64,000 bases of DNA from Setoptus koraiensis (Eukaryota; Arthropoda), in NCBI GenBank assembly GCA_048013815.1, contig CM106586.1, positions 8,804,001 through 8,868,000 on the forward strand. Reading direction: 5' to 3'. Under the pieces are notes generated by a model. It did not search any database and had not been told where the DNA came from. It saw only the letters and a list, made by a program, of their open reading frames with translations. Of the stretch, positions 1 to 9,920 are shown one piece after another. Every line of letters begins with the position of its first letter. The first letter of the stretch is position 1. A program made the position numbers and the translations under genes.

Positions 1-1011
1 ACAATCACTTGCTTGCCATCCAGTCAACTTGTTTGCTCACGCTGTCTGACAGCTCATAACTTTCGTTTGACTTTTATCCAAGCATCGAAACCGCGCCAGC
101 TAGCACTATCTGTGTATGTGTCCAGCAGGCCACCGAAGCAGTGGAATTCCTAGCGGCCGGAAGTGAGAAGCGGCTCGCATTATGTATGGCACAGAGTAAA
201 CAGAATTGGCGAGAGTACTAAGAGAGCGGGGCGCGAATGTTTCTCGCAAGATAAGCGTCACATAATTCGTTCTTTTTATTGATTTGCTATTGTTGCCACG
301 TGCTGAGATTCTTATCTGGAATTGTTGCGCGCGCGTTGCACGTCGCCCGTCGCTCTTGTTATATAATGTTTGTGTGCGTGTGATAATTGGTCTTTAACTA
401 TCGCTGTCGAGAGTAGTTAGTTGCTACTTTAGCTGGAAGATAATTTCTACCAGTAGTTATAGTATATAGCCATGGAAATAGGAGGCGAGGGATAAAATAA
501 CACCAATGCTTGCTCCATTGCGCCCCGATCTCTATCTTATACTGCACGATAATAACAATGACGCGTGACATATTCGCACTCTGCAATGCTGGCGGTATTA
601 GCAGGGCCGCCTATGATGGCACAAGAATCAACACTAGATATGATCTCCACTGAAATATACGACTAGCAACAAAATGCCAGACTCCTAGGTTAGTCATAGC
701 TAATTCATTATCTATATTGCGACGATGTTGTGTTCAGTCAACCGCAAATCTGATTCTCATGACTTCACCACTCCACTGAAAAACACCAACACTCTCACCG
801 TGTGCCACATTTTCTTCTTGATTGATTGCAGACGGGCGAAATTTTGGGGCCCCAACGAAAAATTGCTCCTAAGCTTTCAGCTGTTTCTTTGATATCCTCA
901 AAGTCTATCAAGAGAAATTGTCGTTCTCGTTTGATTTCACCCAATCGATGCGACATTGAGCGTCAGTTGGCTTTTGCTTGTCACCGGTTCCAAATAAACA
1001 AACAAACAAAA
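1..1011. other. non-coding flank downstream of the bHLH gene
   Basis: I recognise no coding region here. The short open frames have no family resemblance, and the one at 826-1107 is mostly upstream of and antisense to the end of the bHLH gene. The stretch is of mixed composition with a short GCGC-rich patch near 330-350. It may hold regulatory or 3' UTR sequence of the bHLH gene to its right, or the edge of a gene outside the window. Confidence 0.4.
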
Positions 1012-1551
1012 CTAGATTTTGTTTATTTTCCACTGTTCGTGCTGCTCCTGTTCTTGATAGGCCAATATAGAATCCAGCAATCGTATGTATTTAATGGCTA
1101 CTCGTAATATCTCGTTCTTGCTCAATTTCTTGTCTGGCGGATAAGTGGGAACTAGGCGCCTCAAGTTGGCGAATGCCTTGTTGACATTTTGTTGGCGCCA
1201 TCGTTCACGATTGTTCGTGGAGTTTCGTTTCTTTCCACTGTGCGAATGATTATTATTACTAGTAGTTCGTTGCAATGAGCTCATTCCTTCACCTTTTATT
1301 CGCTTGGAATTATCTCTCGTGTTTTCTTTTATTCTAGCGAGACGTATGTTGCTCTTCAGTAGCGACGAGTTGCACGAAATGGACCGTTTTGCAGTGATCT
1401 TGTTCTTCAAGTTGATCACCGCCATTTGATCCTCTACCTTGCTGATTTCTTCGCTTGAGATAGCCATAGGAGATGAAATGCTCGATGCAAACGACGATGA
1501 CGAACTTGACACATTGTTCACATCTGGCGTACTTTCAGCCGGACTGGACAT
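1012..1551 (-). CDS. HLH3B: bHLH transcription factor, TAL1/LYL1/SCL class (HLH3B-like)
   Basis: A 179-residue single-exon protein. Its C-terminal third is a basic helix-loop-helix domain (about residues 112-165). The basic region contains [20 protein letters not shown], followed by the loop words [18 protein letters not shown], which are diagnostic of the TAL1/SCL/LYL1 class (HLH3B in Drosophila). The domain binds E-box DNA as a heterodimer with a class I bHLH protein (E protein/daughterless) in the nucleus. In vertebrates the class drives blood, endothelial and neural cell fates; the arthropod role is less well known. The N-terminal two thirds is Ser/Asn-rich and low complexity, with a serine run near residues 16-25. 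Only about 14 residues follow the bHLH, so there is no further C-terminal domain. The family call is firm; orthology to HLH3B specifically is inference. Confidence 0.88.
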   Translation of the reverse strand: MSSPAESTPDVNNVSSSSSSFASSISSPMAISSEEISKVEDQMAVINLKNKITAKRSISCNSSLLKSNIRLARIKENTRDNSKRIKGEGMSSLQRTTSNNNHSHSGKKRNSTNNRERWRQQNVNKAFANLRRLVPTYPPDKKLSKNEILRVAIKYIRLLDSILAYQEQEQHEQWKINKI

Positions 1552-2044
1552 CCTCTTGAGAAATAATGCACTTCAGTTGAAAATTGTTGAAAGAACTTTA
1601 CCTAATGACGAAATAATCGACTTGCCGCCTCGAATGTCACTAGGTGAGAGATAAATTAATGTGTGCTCAGAGTTCGAATAATATAGAGGACCCAACTCTC
1701 GCTAGAGTTTTCCACCATCACATTAGATTTGCGAGTTTGCGCACGACAAAAAATCGATACACTCATGCGTGGCTCATCGGGGGACCGGGGCCTCCCCGAT
1801 AGCGTCACTTATCGAGTGATAGGAAGACACGCGGGCCAATTGTTGGAGGTGGCCAAACAGATAATTGAAGACTTTATTCTTAGATAAAACATTTTTGTTT
1901 TTTGTTTGAAGCAGTATTATGCAACAATAATGACAGAACAGATTAAAGAGTATAATTGGTCGATTTAGCGTTGGTAGAAACTAACAAAAGCTGATTAATG
2001 AATGCTCAAATGCTTGTATGTGTAACACTTAATTGTACAATTAA
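1552..2044. other. intergenic, upstream of the bHLH gene and downstream of RIOK3
   Basis: No gene is recognised. It contains the promoter side of the bHLH gene and the 3' side of the RIOK3-type kinase, both read on minus. An inverted pair of short words around 1778-1803 (cgggggaccggggcctccccg) could form a small hairpin. Confidence 0.4.
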
Positions 2045-3697
2045 TCAAGAGGCTGGTGATACATTGGTGCTGATTGTGCTCTTAGCCGGCTCATTAATGC
2101 TTTTGTTAGTTATCGACTCCAACAATTGATCGAATGGATCATGCTTATTCGAATCCTGTCTCTGCATCTGTTTCTCGTTACTCGGAAATTGTTCTATCTT
2201 TGACCACAATTCTATATCTTTATCTGTTAAATCTTTGCCACAAATTTGTGTAAATAGCTCTTTTGTCTCTATAACTTTCTCTGCTCCGCGACGAGAGAAA
2301 TATGTTGTAATATTATTGCAATCTCGGTATAAGAACCTGTTAGCATTAGGATGTGTGACATCTATTGATTGACTAACGTCGATAACAAATATCTTATCAT
2401 CGTGCCACAAGAGATTGTATTCTGACAGATCAGCGTGAATCAAGTCACAATGATTGTATAGACGGTCCATAATATCAACCACTTGATTGTAGGCTAGCTC
2501 CAACTGTTCCGCATTTAAGCGTGCTTCTCTCAATTGAGGCGACGGGCGAGCGTTGTAACCTAAAAAGGTCATAATTAAAACATGCTTCTTTAGAGATATT
2601 GCATCTGGACAATTAATATTGGCCTTGCGCATTAGTTTCAGATTCTTAAAGCCTTTCTCTGCCCATTTATTAATAAGGTCTCCACGATGGCGTAGTTTGT
2701 CGAATTTATACGACGGACACTTTGTTTTGTCATAACTATCACGAGTGCGAAATTCCGACGTGTTAGTTTTGAATATTTTAATAGCTACCTCCTGATCTGG
2801 AACATTCTCGTGATTTCTGCCTGTCGCATGAAGAATAGTTGACTCCTTGCCGTGGCCTACAACCCCATTCAGCTTCTCTATTTTGAATGCAATCAACAAA
2901 CCATCAATGATTGCTCTAGTAGCATCGCTTATCTTGAAAGATTGAATATCTTCCAAAATTGAAGATTCTTCTTTTTCTTTTTTGTCAAATGCACGCTGAG
3001 ACTGTCTTCTTGTGTTCTTTTTCGAGTGCACTTTCAGTCTGTTGTAAACATAATTGGTGATCTTAAAATCGTCTGTGTATTTTGCAGCATCACCAGTTTC
3101 GATGTCGGTCTTGAGCTCCATTAAACGGCACATGTTACGACGGCTTGTAGTTGGTATATCGTGCTTGGTGATAATATTTCCATCGTGGTCTTTGACGAAG
3201 CCAGCTCTACCCAACAATTGGCCTCTTCGATCGATCTCACCTTGCTCGAACACATCCCAGACTCGATCTTCACTCCTTGAGATGGCCTTGCCACTAGATT
3301 TATTGTTATTTTTGCGATGTGCTCCTCCGCTTGAATGCTTTGTTTTAACGCACCAATCGTCATACTCATCATTGCCACTATTATCCTCATCGAGATCATT
3401 GCCACCGATATTGACAATATCAAAAGAAGTATTGCGCTTAAATCTATCTAGTGAGACTCCCACCTTTGATTTGCCGTTTAGTCTATCCTCGCGCCGTTTC
3501 AATTGATCATCGTATTCACGGTCAAACTGACGTTGTAACATGAGAGCCAGGGCGGCGTCGCTATCACAATCTCGTCCTTCGTCAACTATGGCCAAATTTT
3601 CGGCTAATAAAGCATCCAAGTTCTCCATTTCAGAATTGATGTTAGCTGTTTTATCTGTAGGGCAAGATGGCGTCGTCGCTGGTGGTGTACTGTCCAT
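2045..3697 (-). CDS. RIOK3: RIO-family atypical protein kinase, RIOK3 type
   Basis: An atypical Ser/Thr kinase of the RIO family, which in animals acts in the cytoplasm in late 40S ribosomal subunit maturation and, in vertebrates, innate immune signalling. The kinase domain lies in the C-terminal half. It has a glycine-rich loop-like VVGHGKESTILHA, the ATP-binding lysine in VAIKIFK, the catalytic loop LIHADLSEYNLLW (the D and N of the RIO HxDxSxxN motif) and the metal-binding D in FVIDVSQSID. The long N-terminal acidic/charged region and the order of these motifs fit RIOK3 rather than RIOK1 or RIOK2. The open frame continues 23 codons upstream to an ATG at 3766. I prefer the ATG at 3697 (MDSTPPATTP) because the upstream residues (Cys/Val-rich) do not look like RIOK3 N-termini; that choice is inference. 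Single exon, 550 residues from this start. Confidence 0.92.
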   Translation of the reverse strand: MDSTPPATTPSCPTDKTANINSEMENLDALLAENLAIVDEGRDCDSDAALALMLQRQFDREYDDQLKRREDRLNGKSKVGVSLDRFKRNTSFDIVNIGGNDLDEDNSGNDEYDDWCVKTKHSSGGAHRKNNNKSSGKAISRSEDRVWDVFEQGEIDRRGQLLGRAGFVKDHDGNIITKHDIPTTSRRNMCRLMELKTDIETGDAAKYTDDFKITNYVYNRLKVHSKKNTRRQSQRAFDKKEKEESSILEDIQSFKISDATRAIIDGLLIAFKIEKLNGVVGHGKESTILHATGRNHENVPDQEVAIKIFKTNTSEFRTRDSYDKTKCPSYKFDKLRHRGDLINKWAEKGFKNLKLMRKANINCPDAISLKKHVLIMTFLGYNARPSPQLREARLNAEQLELAYNQVVDIMDRLYNHCDLIHADLSEYNLLWHDDKIFVIDVSQSIDVTHPNANRFLYRDCNNITTYFSRRGAEKVIETKELFTQICGKDLTDKDIELWSKIEQFPSNEKQMQRQDSNKHDPFDQLLESITNKSINEPAKSTISTNVSPAS

Positions 3698-4394
3698 TTC
3701 AAATGGAATGAAGCTCACTGTTGTTGCTGTGAGACTACAATTGTTACAAGCAACTACACATATCACAGTTGTTTTAAAAGATTCAACTATTGAGTAAGAA
3801 TAAAATTATCTTCCTCAGGCTCTAAAAATAACGGTGATTATAATAACAGTTAGTTGCAATTGTAATCAAGGGGGTGTAAAGACGAGACAAATGAAATATT
3901 TTTCGTACGAGTTGAGAGCGCTCCACTCACAACCATATGACGACTTTCACATGCGCATTCATGAGGCTGCTCAAAACAGCTGATGCGAATAAAAAACTCT
4001 CATTCGAATTTTTTATAGACTTCGCCACTTTTGTATCATGGATTTATTTATGGCATAGAAATATTGCAGATTCTCAAGTTCACAGACTCAACTGGTACGT
4101 TGTCAGGTAATTGTTGAACTGAGGATATCGCGACTAAAAACAATTACTAGATTTGCCACTAGGACAATCACCTCCTTGAAAGATTCAGACCGAGTGTAGC
4201 CAAATGAGAATAGCGAGAATGCAACCAGCCACGTATCATAGTTTATCTATTAATTAATTTCTCAGATAAAGGAGAATTACATTCTTTATGATGACGCTTA
4301 CAGCTATGTTGCTAAATTTGGACATGTATACAGAACTACGTTGGAATATGTGAGAATTTCGCCTTTCCTATAATACACCTATGTCTCATGGCTC
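3698..4394. other. intergenic between RIOK3 and a secreted-protein gene
   Basis: No gene seen. It holds the RIOK3 upstream region and the 3' flank of the secreted protein, both transcribed leftward. AT-rich, with no obvious repeats. Confidence 0.4.
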
Positions 4395-6227
4395 TTAGAG
4401 TTTTCGTCGATTTTCCTTTTGGTTCCTTAATGAGACATATGCACGAGAGGGGGAGTCTCCATATGGATCCGAGCCATCATCGAAATGCATTGGACAATTT
4501 TCGGCTTCGCGTTCATATTCTGTCAACTTGAGAGCGACTTGAGCCCCCTCTTGAGCTTTTGAGCTTTCCTCGTTTTGGAGAATATGACAGAACGCACCAA
4601 CCGACATTGACATCAATATCTGGTTCTGGTCGCTTCTTTGATAGACCCAACATCTGTACCTACTATATGCGTCATGAGGGTCGTATGTAATCAAGTAGGA
4701 CTTGAGATTCTCTTTCCAATATCCAACGCATTGCATCTGGTAGTCTGGCTCGGCATAAATATCGACAGGTCTTCCATTATGATCAACTGACAGACAATAG
4801 TTTGGGTCGATGGAAATAATTTTTTGATCGCCACACGAAGATAAGTCCGAGATTCTTTGCCTACAATAGACATTTGGTTTCGGTGATTGAGTGACACCAC
4901 CAATTGTTCTGTTCTCGAATAGAATGTCACCTTGTTGTATGAACCTGAATTTACCTGCAACTGGACACTGCAGTGGCACTGGGTTCTTCGCAACCATTAG
5001 ATCATACATCCAATTTTCTTGATTATCAAACATACTCCATGAACAAACAGTTGCAAAATTGTCAGTGATGACAGCTTGTCCTCTTCGATACCTTAATATA
5101 TTATGATGCCTTCTTACAAATTGGAAACAAACATAATCTCTTTGGCAACCATTAACACCAAGTCTCGCCATTACGTAACGTGAACCTCTATTCTCTAGGC
5201 AAACATATGTTTCTTGCTTGATACGACCAGTGTCTGGCTTCCATCGTTCGACCATGCCTGTGCTATCAATGGTAACTTCCGCATCAAAGTTTGCTGTGTT
5301 AATCCAGATTCCTGTCATATTCTGAGGTAATGTACATTTAGGTAATACTGTATCATCTTTTATAGCAGATATCCTCCAACGCTCTGGACCTTCCTGGGGC
5401 GATCTCAAAACATTACATTCGGCTGTGTTGGATACAGACAAGTAAGAGTCATCATCTCTATTTGTTAAGAAACAGCGGTAAGCCTCTTCCGATCGTGTTT
5501 CACGAGTATTTTTCACAGCAAAATAATGATTTTTTCCAATATACCAATCTCCTAGGCACTTGTATTCGATGAGGGCATCTTGAGTCTCGCGCATACCTGG
5601 ACATGAGCGATATTCGACAAGAAATTGTTGATTGATGTTGAAAAATTGTGATCCCGGTTTTTGGCAGGCAGTGATTCTCGACTCGACATTTGAGCATTCT
5701 CCAGTAAATTTATATTGATTCTGATAGGCAAATCTCCAACGTCCCTCTAGACTAGAGCGACAATTTTTTCCAATGGGATTCTTCGAGAACAATGTTATAG
5801 ATTCTTGATTAGAGTCAAGAGATTGACACACTGATGAAATAGATGGTGGCCTTTGTTGGTAAGATCCACCAAACGACGTGACGCACTGAGTTTCAATCTT
5901 ATCTAATACATTCAACGTTCTTATAAGTAGACGGATACAATAATGACAATTATTGTTACCGTTGAATAGAACCAGAGTAAAGTTGTCATTGTTATTATTA
6001 GTGAAAGCTACCAATCTTCCCCTATCTGAGATGGTGTTGCTGTCTATGACAGTAAATTGATTATGGCCCTTCTCTCTTGAAAACCATTCTCCTCTGAGTG
6101 TGTGGGGAATCTCTGGCTCTTGAAAGATATTCCAATTGCTAAATTGAGCACTGATGATTTGAATGAACTGGCCAGACAGTAGGGTGAGCGCCAATAGAGT
6201 GAATGTACAATTACTAACTATTGCCAT
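4395..6227 (-). CDS. large secreted cysteine-rich protein, DUF7042-7045 family
   Basis: A 610-residue single-exon protein with a clear signal peptide (residues 1-27: a hydrophobic LLALTLLSG core ending at ISAQ), so it enters the secretory pathway. The body is built of repeated beta-rich modules. Each opens with words such as LRGEWFSRE, LEGRWRFAY, MTGIWINTA or VAGKFRFIQ, and conserved cysteines are spaced through the chain. This is the architecture of the arthropod/nematode extracellular proteins annotated with the paired domains DUF7042, DUF7043, DUF7044 and DUF7045. Several N-glycosylation sites (for example NNNDNFT, NRT) are visible. No transmembrane helix or GPI-like tail is evident at the C-terminus, which is charged (RNQKENRRKL), so the product is probably released. 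Function is unknown for the family; I assign only the family and location. Confidence 0.75.
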   Translation of the reverse strand: MAIVSNCTFTLLALTLLSGQFIQIISAQFSNWNIFQEPEIPHTLRGEWFSREKGHNQFTVIDSNTISDRGRLVAFTNNNNDNFTLVLFNGNNNCHYCIRLLIRTLNVLDKIETQCVTSFGGSYQQRPPSISSVCQSLDSNQESITLFSKNPIGKNCRSSLEGRWRFAYQNQYKFTGECSNVESRITACQKPGSQFFNINQQFLVEYRSCPGMRETQDALIEYKCLGDWYIGKNHYFAVKNTRETRSEEAYRCFLTNRDDDSYLSVSNTAECNVLRSPQEGPERWRISAIKDDTVLPKCTLPQNMTGIWINTANFDAEVTIDSTGMVERWKPDTGRIKQETYVCLENRGSRYVMARLGVNGCQRDYVCFQFVRRHHNILRYRRGQAVITDNFATVCSWSMFDNQENWMYDLMVAKNPVPLQCPVAGKFRFIQQGDILFENRTIGGVTQSPKPNVYCRQRISDLSSCGDQKIISIDPNYCLSVDHNGRPVDIYAEPDYQMQCVGYWKENLKSYLITYDPHDAYSRYRCWVYQRSDQNQILMSMSVGAFCHILQNEESSKAQEGAQVALKLTEYEREAENCPMHFDDGSDPYGDSPSRAYVSLRNQKENRRKL

Positions 6228-6617
6228 GATTGCGTTGATTTAATACCGAGATAATTGAATTGGCACAGTCCTGTAAATAGTGCCAAAGTGATTAACTGTT
6301 GCAGTTTTATTGCACAATGTAAATGCCAACATCGATCTTCTGATTTGCCATTCGACAACTGAATCTGCAGGCTATTGCAATTTATTTATTGTTGTTGCAT
6401 AATATCCACCTGAACAGCACTTGAATATTGCGCTTGTACAGTTAGTTTGTTTTGAAACAACAGCTGACGATGATGATTGGATGTGAGATCGATAGCGCAC
6501 CTACGCTGTGTACGACTTATCTTGTAATTATCGTAAACAAAAGCTGATTCAATGCTTGCTAATTAATTTATCTTCGATACTGCAACAAATGCAATCGACA
6601 TAACACAAATTATCACT
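6228..6617. promoter_or_regulatory. divergent intergenic region between secreted-protein gene and BRAP
   Basis: A 390-bp gap between two genes transcribed away from each other, so it must hold both 5' UTRs and promoters or a shared bidirectional one. I see no strong TATA motif at a convincing distance. CAGCTG-type E-box words occur (aacagctgac near 6461). Confidence 0.45.
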
Positions 6618-8036
6618 ATGGACGAATCAAATCCGGGCGAGGCCAGCAATCCTGGCCAAGCTCCCATTCCAGTGACAATCCCAGCGACAGTTGCAACGAC
6701 CGTTCCATCAGGCAAATTGTTTTCGTGTGGCAATCATTTTGTCGAGACCACCAAAGGAATGTTACATTTCGGAGAGCCCAGCGAAATGGTTTGTATGTTG
6801 GGAGTTCCTTCGACAATGAACGTACGTGATATACTACAATTCCTTAGTCCGTGTAGCCAAGATTTAGAGAACACAAGAATAGTACGGGAAGTCAATCATG
6901 ACACTTGCTACATAGTATTATTGAAATTCCGCACACAAGCCAGTGCCGATGAATTCTATTCTAATTTCAACGAAGCCCCCTACAACTCCATAGAATCTAA
7001 TGCCTGTCATCTAATGTATGTTACAAGAATAGAGACATTCTCGGAGGACCCCATACATAGAGAGCAGCCGAATTGTGCCGTGTGCCTTGAACGTATGGTA
7101 CCAGAAGTTGAGAGTATCCTCACCATCTTATGCAATCATTCATTCCACACTCATTGTCTCGGAAAATGGGGAGACACCTCTTGTCCGGTTTGTAGATATT
7201 GTCAGACTCCTGAATGTCAAGTAGAGAATCGTTGCATGGAATGTGGCTACCAGCAAGAATCACTTTGGATGTGTATAATCTGCGGACATGTTGGTTGTGG
7301 CCGTTATATCGACGGGCACGCCTACGACCACTTTAGAGAGACTCAGCACACCTATGCCATGCAATTAGCTGACAATCAAGTTTGGGATTATGTCGGTGAC
7401 AACTATGTACATCGTCTATTAGCAAACAAATCAGATGGTAAGCCAGTAGAGATAGAAGGCTCAGACGCCCATCGGCTAGCAGAAGAGAAGATAGAGGCCG
7501 CACAGTTAGAATATACCTACTTATTGACTCAGCAGCTCGATTCACAACGCAAATACTACGAGAAGCAATTGAGAGAGTGTGAAAAAAACAATCAAAAAAA
7601 GATAAAAGATCTGACTGTTAAAAACAAAAAACTTAGCGACGATCTGGCTGATCTAGAAGAGAAGTGTCAAACACTGAATAAAGACAAATCTAATCTAGAA
7701 AAAAAACTCCATACCACATCTACTAAATTGGCCAAAATTCAAAGCGAACTCACGGATGAGCGACAAATGAACAAGTGCTTGGGCTTGAATCAGGAACAAT
7801 TTCAAACAAAATTGAGAGAAACGGAAAATGAAGTTAGCACCAAACAGAAAATCATAGTGGACCTCGAGGAACAACTTAGGGATCTCATGTTCTTCGTTGA
7901 AGCTCGTGATAAACTAAAAGAATCTGTAAAAGATAATGTTGTGTCGCAGCAGGAAGTTGAAGATAGTCAATTAGTAGTTAATGAGGCCGCGTCCACTTCC
8001 AAACGGAACAAAAATAAGACAAAAAGAAAACAATAA
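6618..8036 (+). CDS. BRAP: BRCA1-associated protein (BRAP/IMP) E3 ubiquitin ligase
   Basis: A 472-residue single-exon protein with the full BRAP order. A BRAP2 RRM-like domain comes first (about 55-140, with VCMLGVPSTMNVRDILQFLS). A C3H2C3 RING finger follows (153-193: CAVCLERM, CNHSFHTHCL, CPVCR), then a UBP-type zinc finger (about 203-255: CMECGYQQESLWMCIICGHV, HAYDHFRETQHTYAMQ), then a long coiled coil (about 285-440) and a basic Lys/Arg tail. BRAP is a Ras-responsive cytoplasmic E3 ligase that restrains KSR scaffold activity in the MAPK cascade and can retain nuclear-localisation-signal cargo. All zinc ligands are present. It is tail-to-tail with the GlcNAc kinase gene: stop codons lie only 83 bp apart, with AATAAA signals on both strands (for example 8043 on plus, 8093-8098 read on minus). 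Confidence 0.95.
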   Translation: MDESNPGEASNPGQAPIPVTIPATVATTVPSGKLFSCGNHFVETTKGMLHFGEPSEMVCMLGVPSTMNVRDILQFLSPCSQDLENTRIVREVNHDTCYIVLLKFRTQASADEFYSNFNEAPYNSIESNACHLMYVTRIETFSEDPIHREQPNCAVCLERMVPEVESILTILCNHSFHTHCLGKWGDTSCPVCRYCQTPECQVENRCMECGYQQESLWMCIICGHVGCGRYIDGHAYDHFRETQHTYAMQLADNQVWDYVGDNYVHRLLANKSDGKPVEIEGSDAHRLAEEKIEAAQLEYTYLLTQQLDSQRKYYEKQLRECEKNNQKKIKDLTVKNKKLSDDLADLEEKCQTLNKDKSNLEKKLHTTSTKLAKIQSELTDERQMNKCLGLNQEQFQTKLRETENEVSTKQKIIVDLEEQLRDLMFFVEARDKLKESVKDNVVSQQEVEDSQLVVNEAASTSKRNKNKTKRKQ

Positions 8037-8119
8037 ACAATAATAAATGATTTAATAAATATATTAGCCCCCTATGCTGGCATATATATTTCTTTATTGC
8101 GCTTAGTCTAAAATTGACA

Positions 8120-9920
8120 TCAACTTATTAAGCAATTGGATGAATTGTCTACGTCTATCTTTTTGTATTGGAATAATATTTCTGTTGTTCCCTTTAATGG
8201 CAGATCTACTTTTGTTTCGTTGGCTACGAGAATGGCTGCACCGTAGGAAGATGATTTCTTCAATCTTAGTAATGTGAAGTTATCTAGATGCTTAGACAAG
8301 GTATCAATGAAGCCTTCTCGTAGCAGGTTCCAACTATCAAAAACTGCCCCAACGCACACAATACGAATGCCTCCCTCCTCTTTCATGAGTGCCTGAGAAT
8401 ATGGATAAGTTTTGAGTTGAGTTGATATGGAATTTCATTTTCAGAATGTACCAACCGAATGAGAATCAATTTGATTAGAGACTTACAGAGTCGACATTTG
8501 GTAACAATGCAATTATATGTTGGGCCAGTTCGCTTCCTGATTCTGAAAAAATCTTATTGATGACGGGATCGCTCTCTTCGCAAGTGGCTTGAATATGTGG
8601 AATATTCAAAGTTATGTATGATATACCGAGTGAAAATGTGCATTATTCATCATTAATTTCTTAATCGTTAAGAATTTTGATCTAATCATTGATCAGAACC
8701 TAATTGAAAGATATATACAAATAATTACCTATGTAAAGTTCTTTGCTCAAACTAGCAATCTTCTTTTTATCGAAGCCCTTGCCTTGATTAGATCTATAAA
8801 AATACTCTATTAGCAACGATCGGATATCATCCTGGGAATCATCCTCATGTATGTTGAAATGTCTCCTGATAACCTGTTCTAAACGACTAGTTTTCAATCC
8901 ATTACCTTTAAAATTGTCTTTGACATTGAGTACAGCCTTGCAAGCTTGGAGAGCAATCCAGTAAGCGGATCCCTCATCACCGAGCAAATAGCCGTAACCA
9001 CCACAAGTATATTGAGATTCCTGATTTGTGATTAAGTGAATTACGTAAGTCATAAGTGAATATTCCTTTGTACCAGCTAGAGATAAATAACGTGAAAAAC
9101 TATAATTCAACTTACATCTGGATTGAGAAGCAAACAATTGGACCCGGTTCCGGCAATAAGTACAAATCCTCCTAAGATCAATGAAACAGGGCCAAATATG
9201 AGTCAATACTAACCAATTCAAGTTACGAATGCCTCAGCATTAAATTAAATGTAATTATTACCTTTAATACAGGCAGTTAACAATGATCCAACGAGATCGT
9301 TTGCAGCTACGCATGATGTCGTCATATCCGGATAACTTTCTAAGAATGAATTGCTAACTCTCTTACATCCAGATCCATGACAACCACTCAAACATAGGCC
9401 CTACACAGATTGATAAAGTTGATTAATGAAATATTCAAAATTCTCTCGCTAGGAATGTAAGTCAGAAGCTTAGGTTGTGCGCTACACTGTGGCACTAATC
9501 AGAAGTTATACTAACGAGGCCATTCAGAGGCTCATCAAGAGACAGTCCAGCGTGAGACTTTGCTTTCTTTATCATTGAATTTATCCTATGATTACACTCA
9601 TTTAGATCGCCAATCAGCTATGAATAAAGAGTTTAAAAAAGCTGTCAAATTTCATGAATCAAGATTTTCAGGATGATGTTCCACGTACCAATCTAAGGGA
9701 AATACTCACAAGATAATTTGTTGGTGGTCCTATAGTTTCCGAAAGTGTTTCACCTTCTTCATTCAATAAAACTAACTTTGAAGAGGAAGCTCCTCTGGAT
9801 TGAGATTGTGTTGAAGAGATAGTGCAATAGAATATGAGTGAAATGAATCTCTACATTTAGCACACTAGTGTGTAGCAATGTATGATTGACTTACCCTTCA
9901 ATTCCTGCGAAAATTTTCAT
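8120..9920 (-). CDS. NAGK: N-acetyl-D-glucosamine kinase, eight exons
   Basis: Phosphorylates N-acetylglucosamine from lysosomal glycan turnover, returning it to the UDP-GlcNAc pathway in the cytosol; it belongs to the BadF/BcrA/ROK-like sugar-kinase fold. I resolve eight exons (minus strand): 9895-9920, 9710-9794, 9516-9617, 9262-9400, 9116-9171, 8729-9020, 8487-8587 and 8120-8392. All junctions are GT-AG, frame is kept at every junction, and the spliced length of 357 residues is close to the human enzyme (344). Visible motifs are MKIFAGIEGGASSSKLVL (phosphate-1 loop), the AAND phosphate-2 motif (CVAANDLVGS), FVLIAGTGSNCLLLNPD (ATP/sugar site), the GGYGYLLGDEGSAYWI hinge and VCVGAVFDSWNLL (adenosine motif). 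Introns are about 90-140 nt. Only parts of exons 6 and 8 form long uninterrupted frames. Confidence 0.95.

Noticed and set aside
1439-1654. Plus-strand 71-codon frame over the bHLH gene
   Set aside because: Antisense shadow of the bHLH N-terminus; Asp/Leu content mirrors the serine-rich coding strand.
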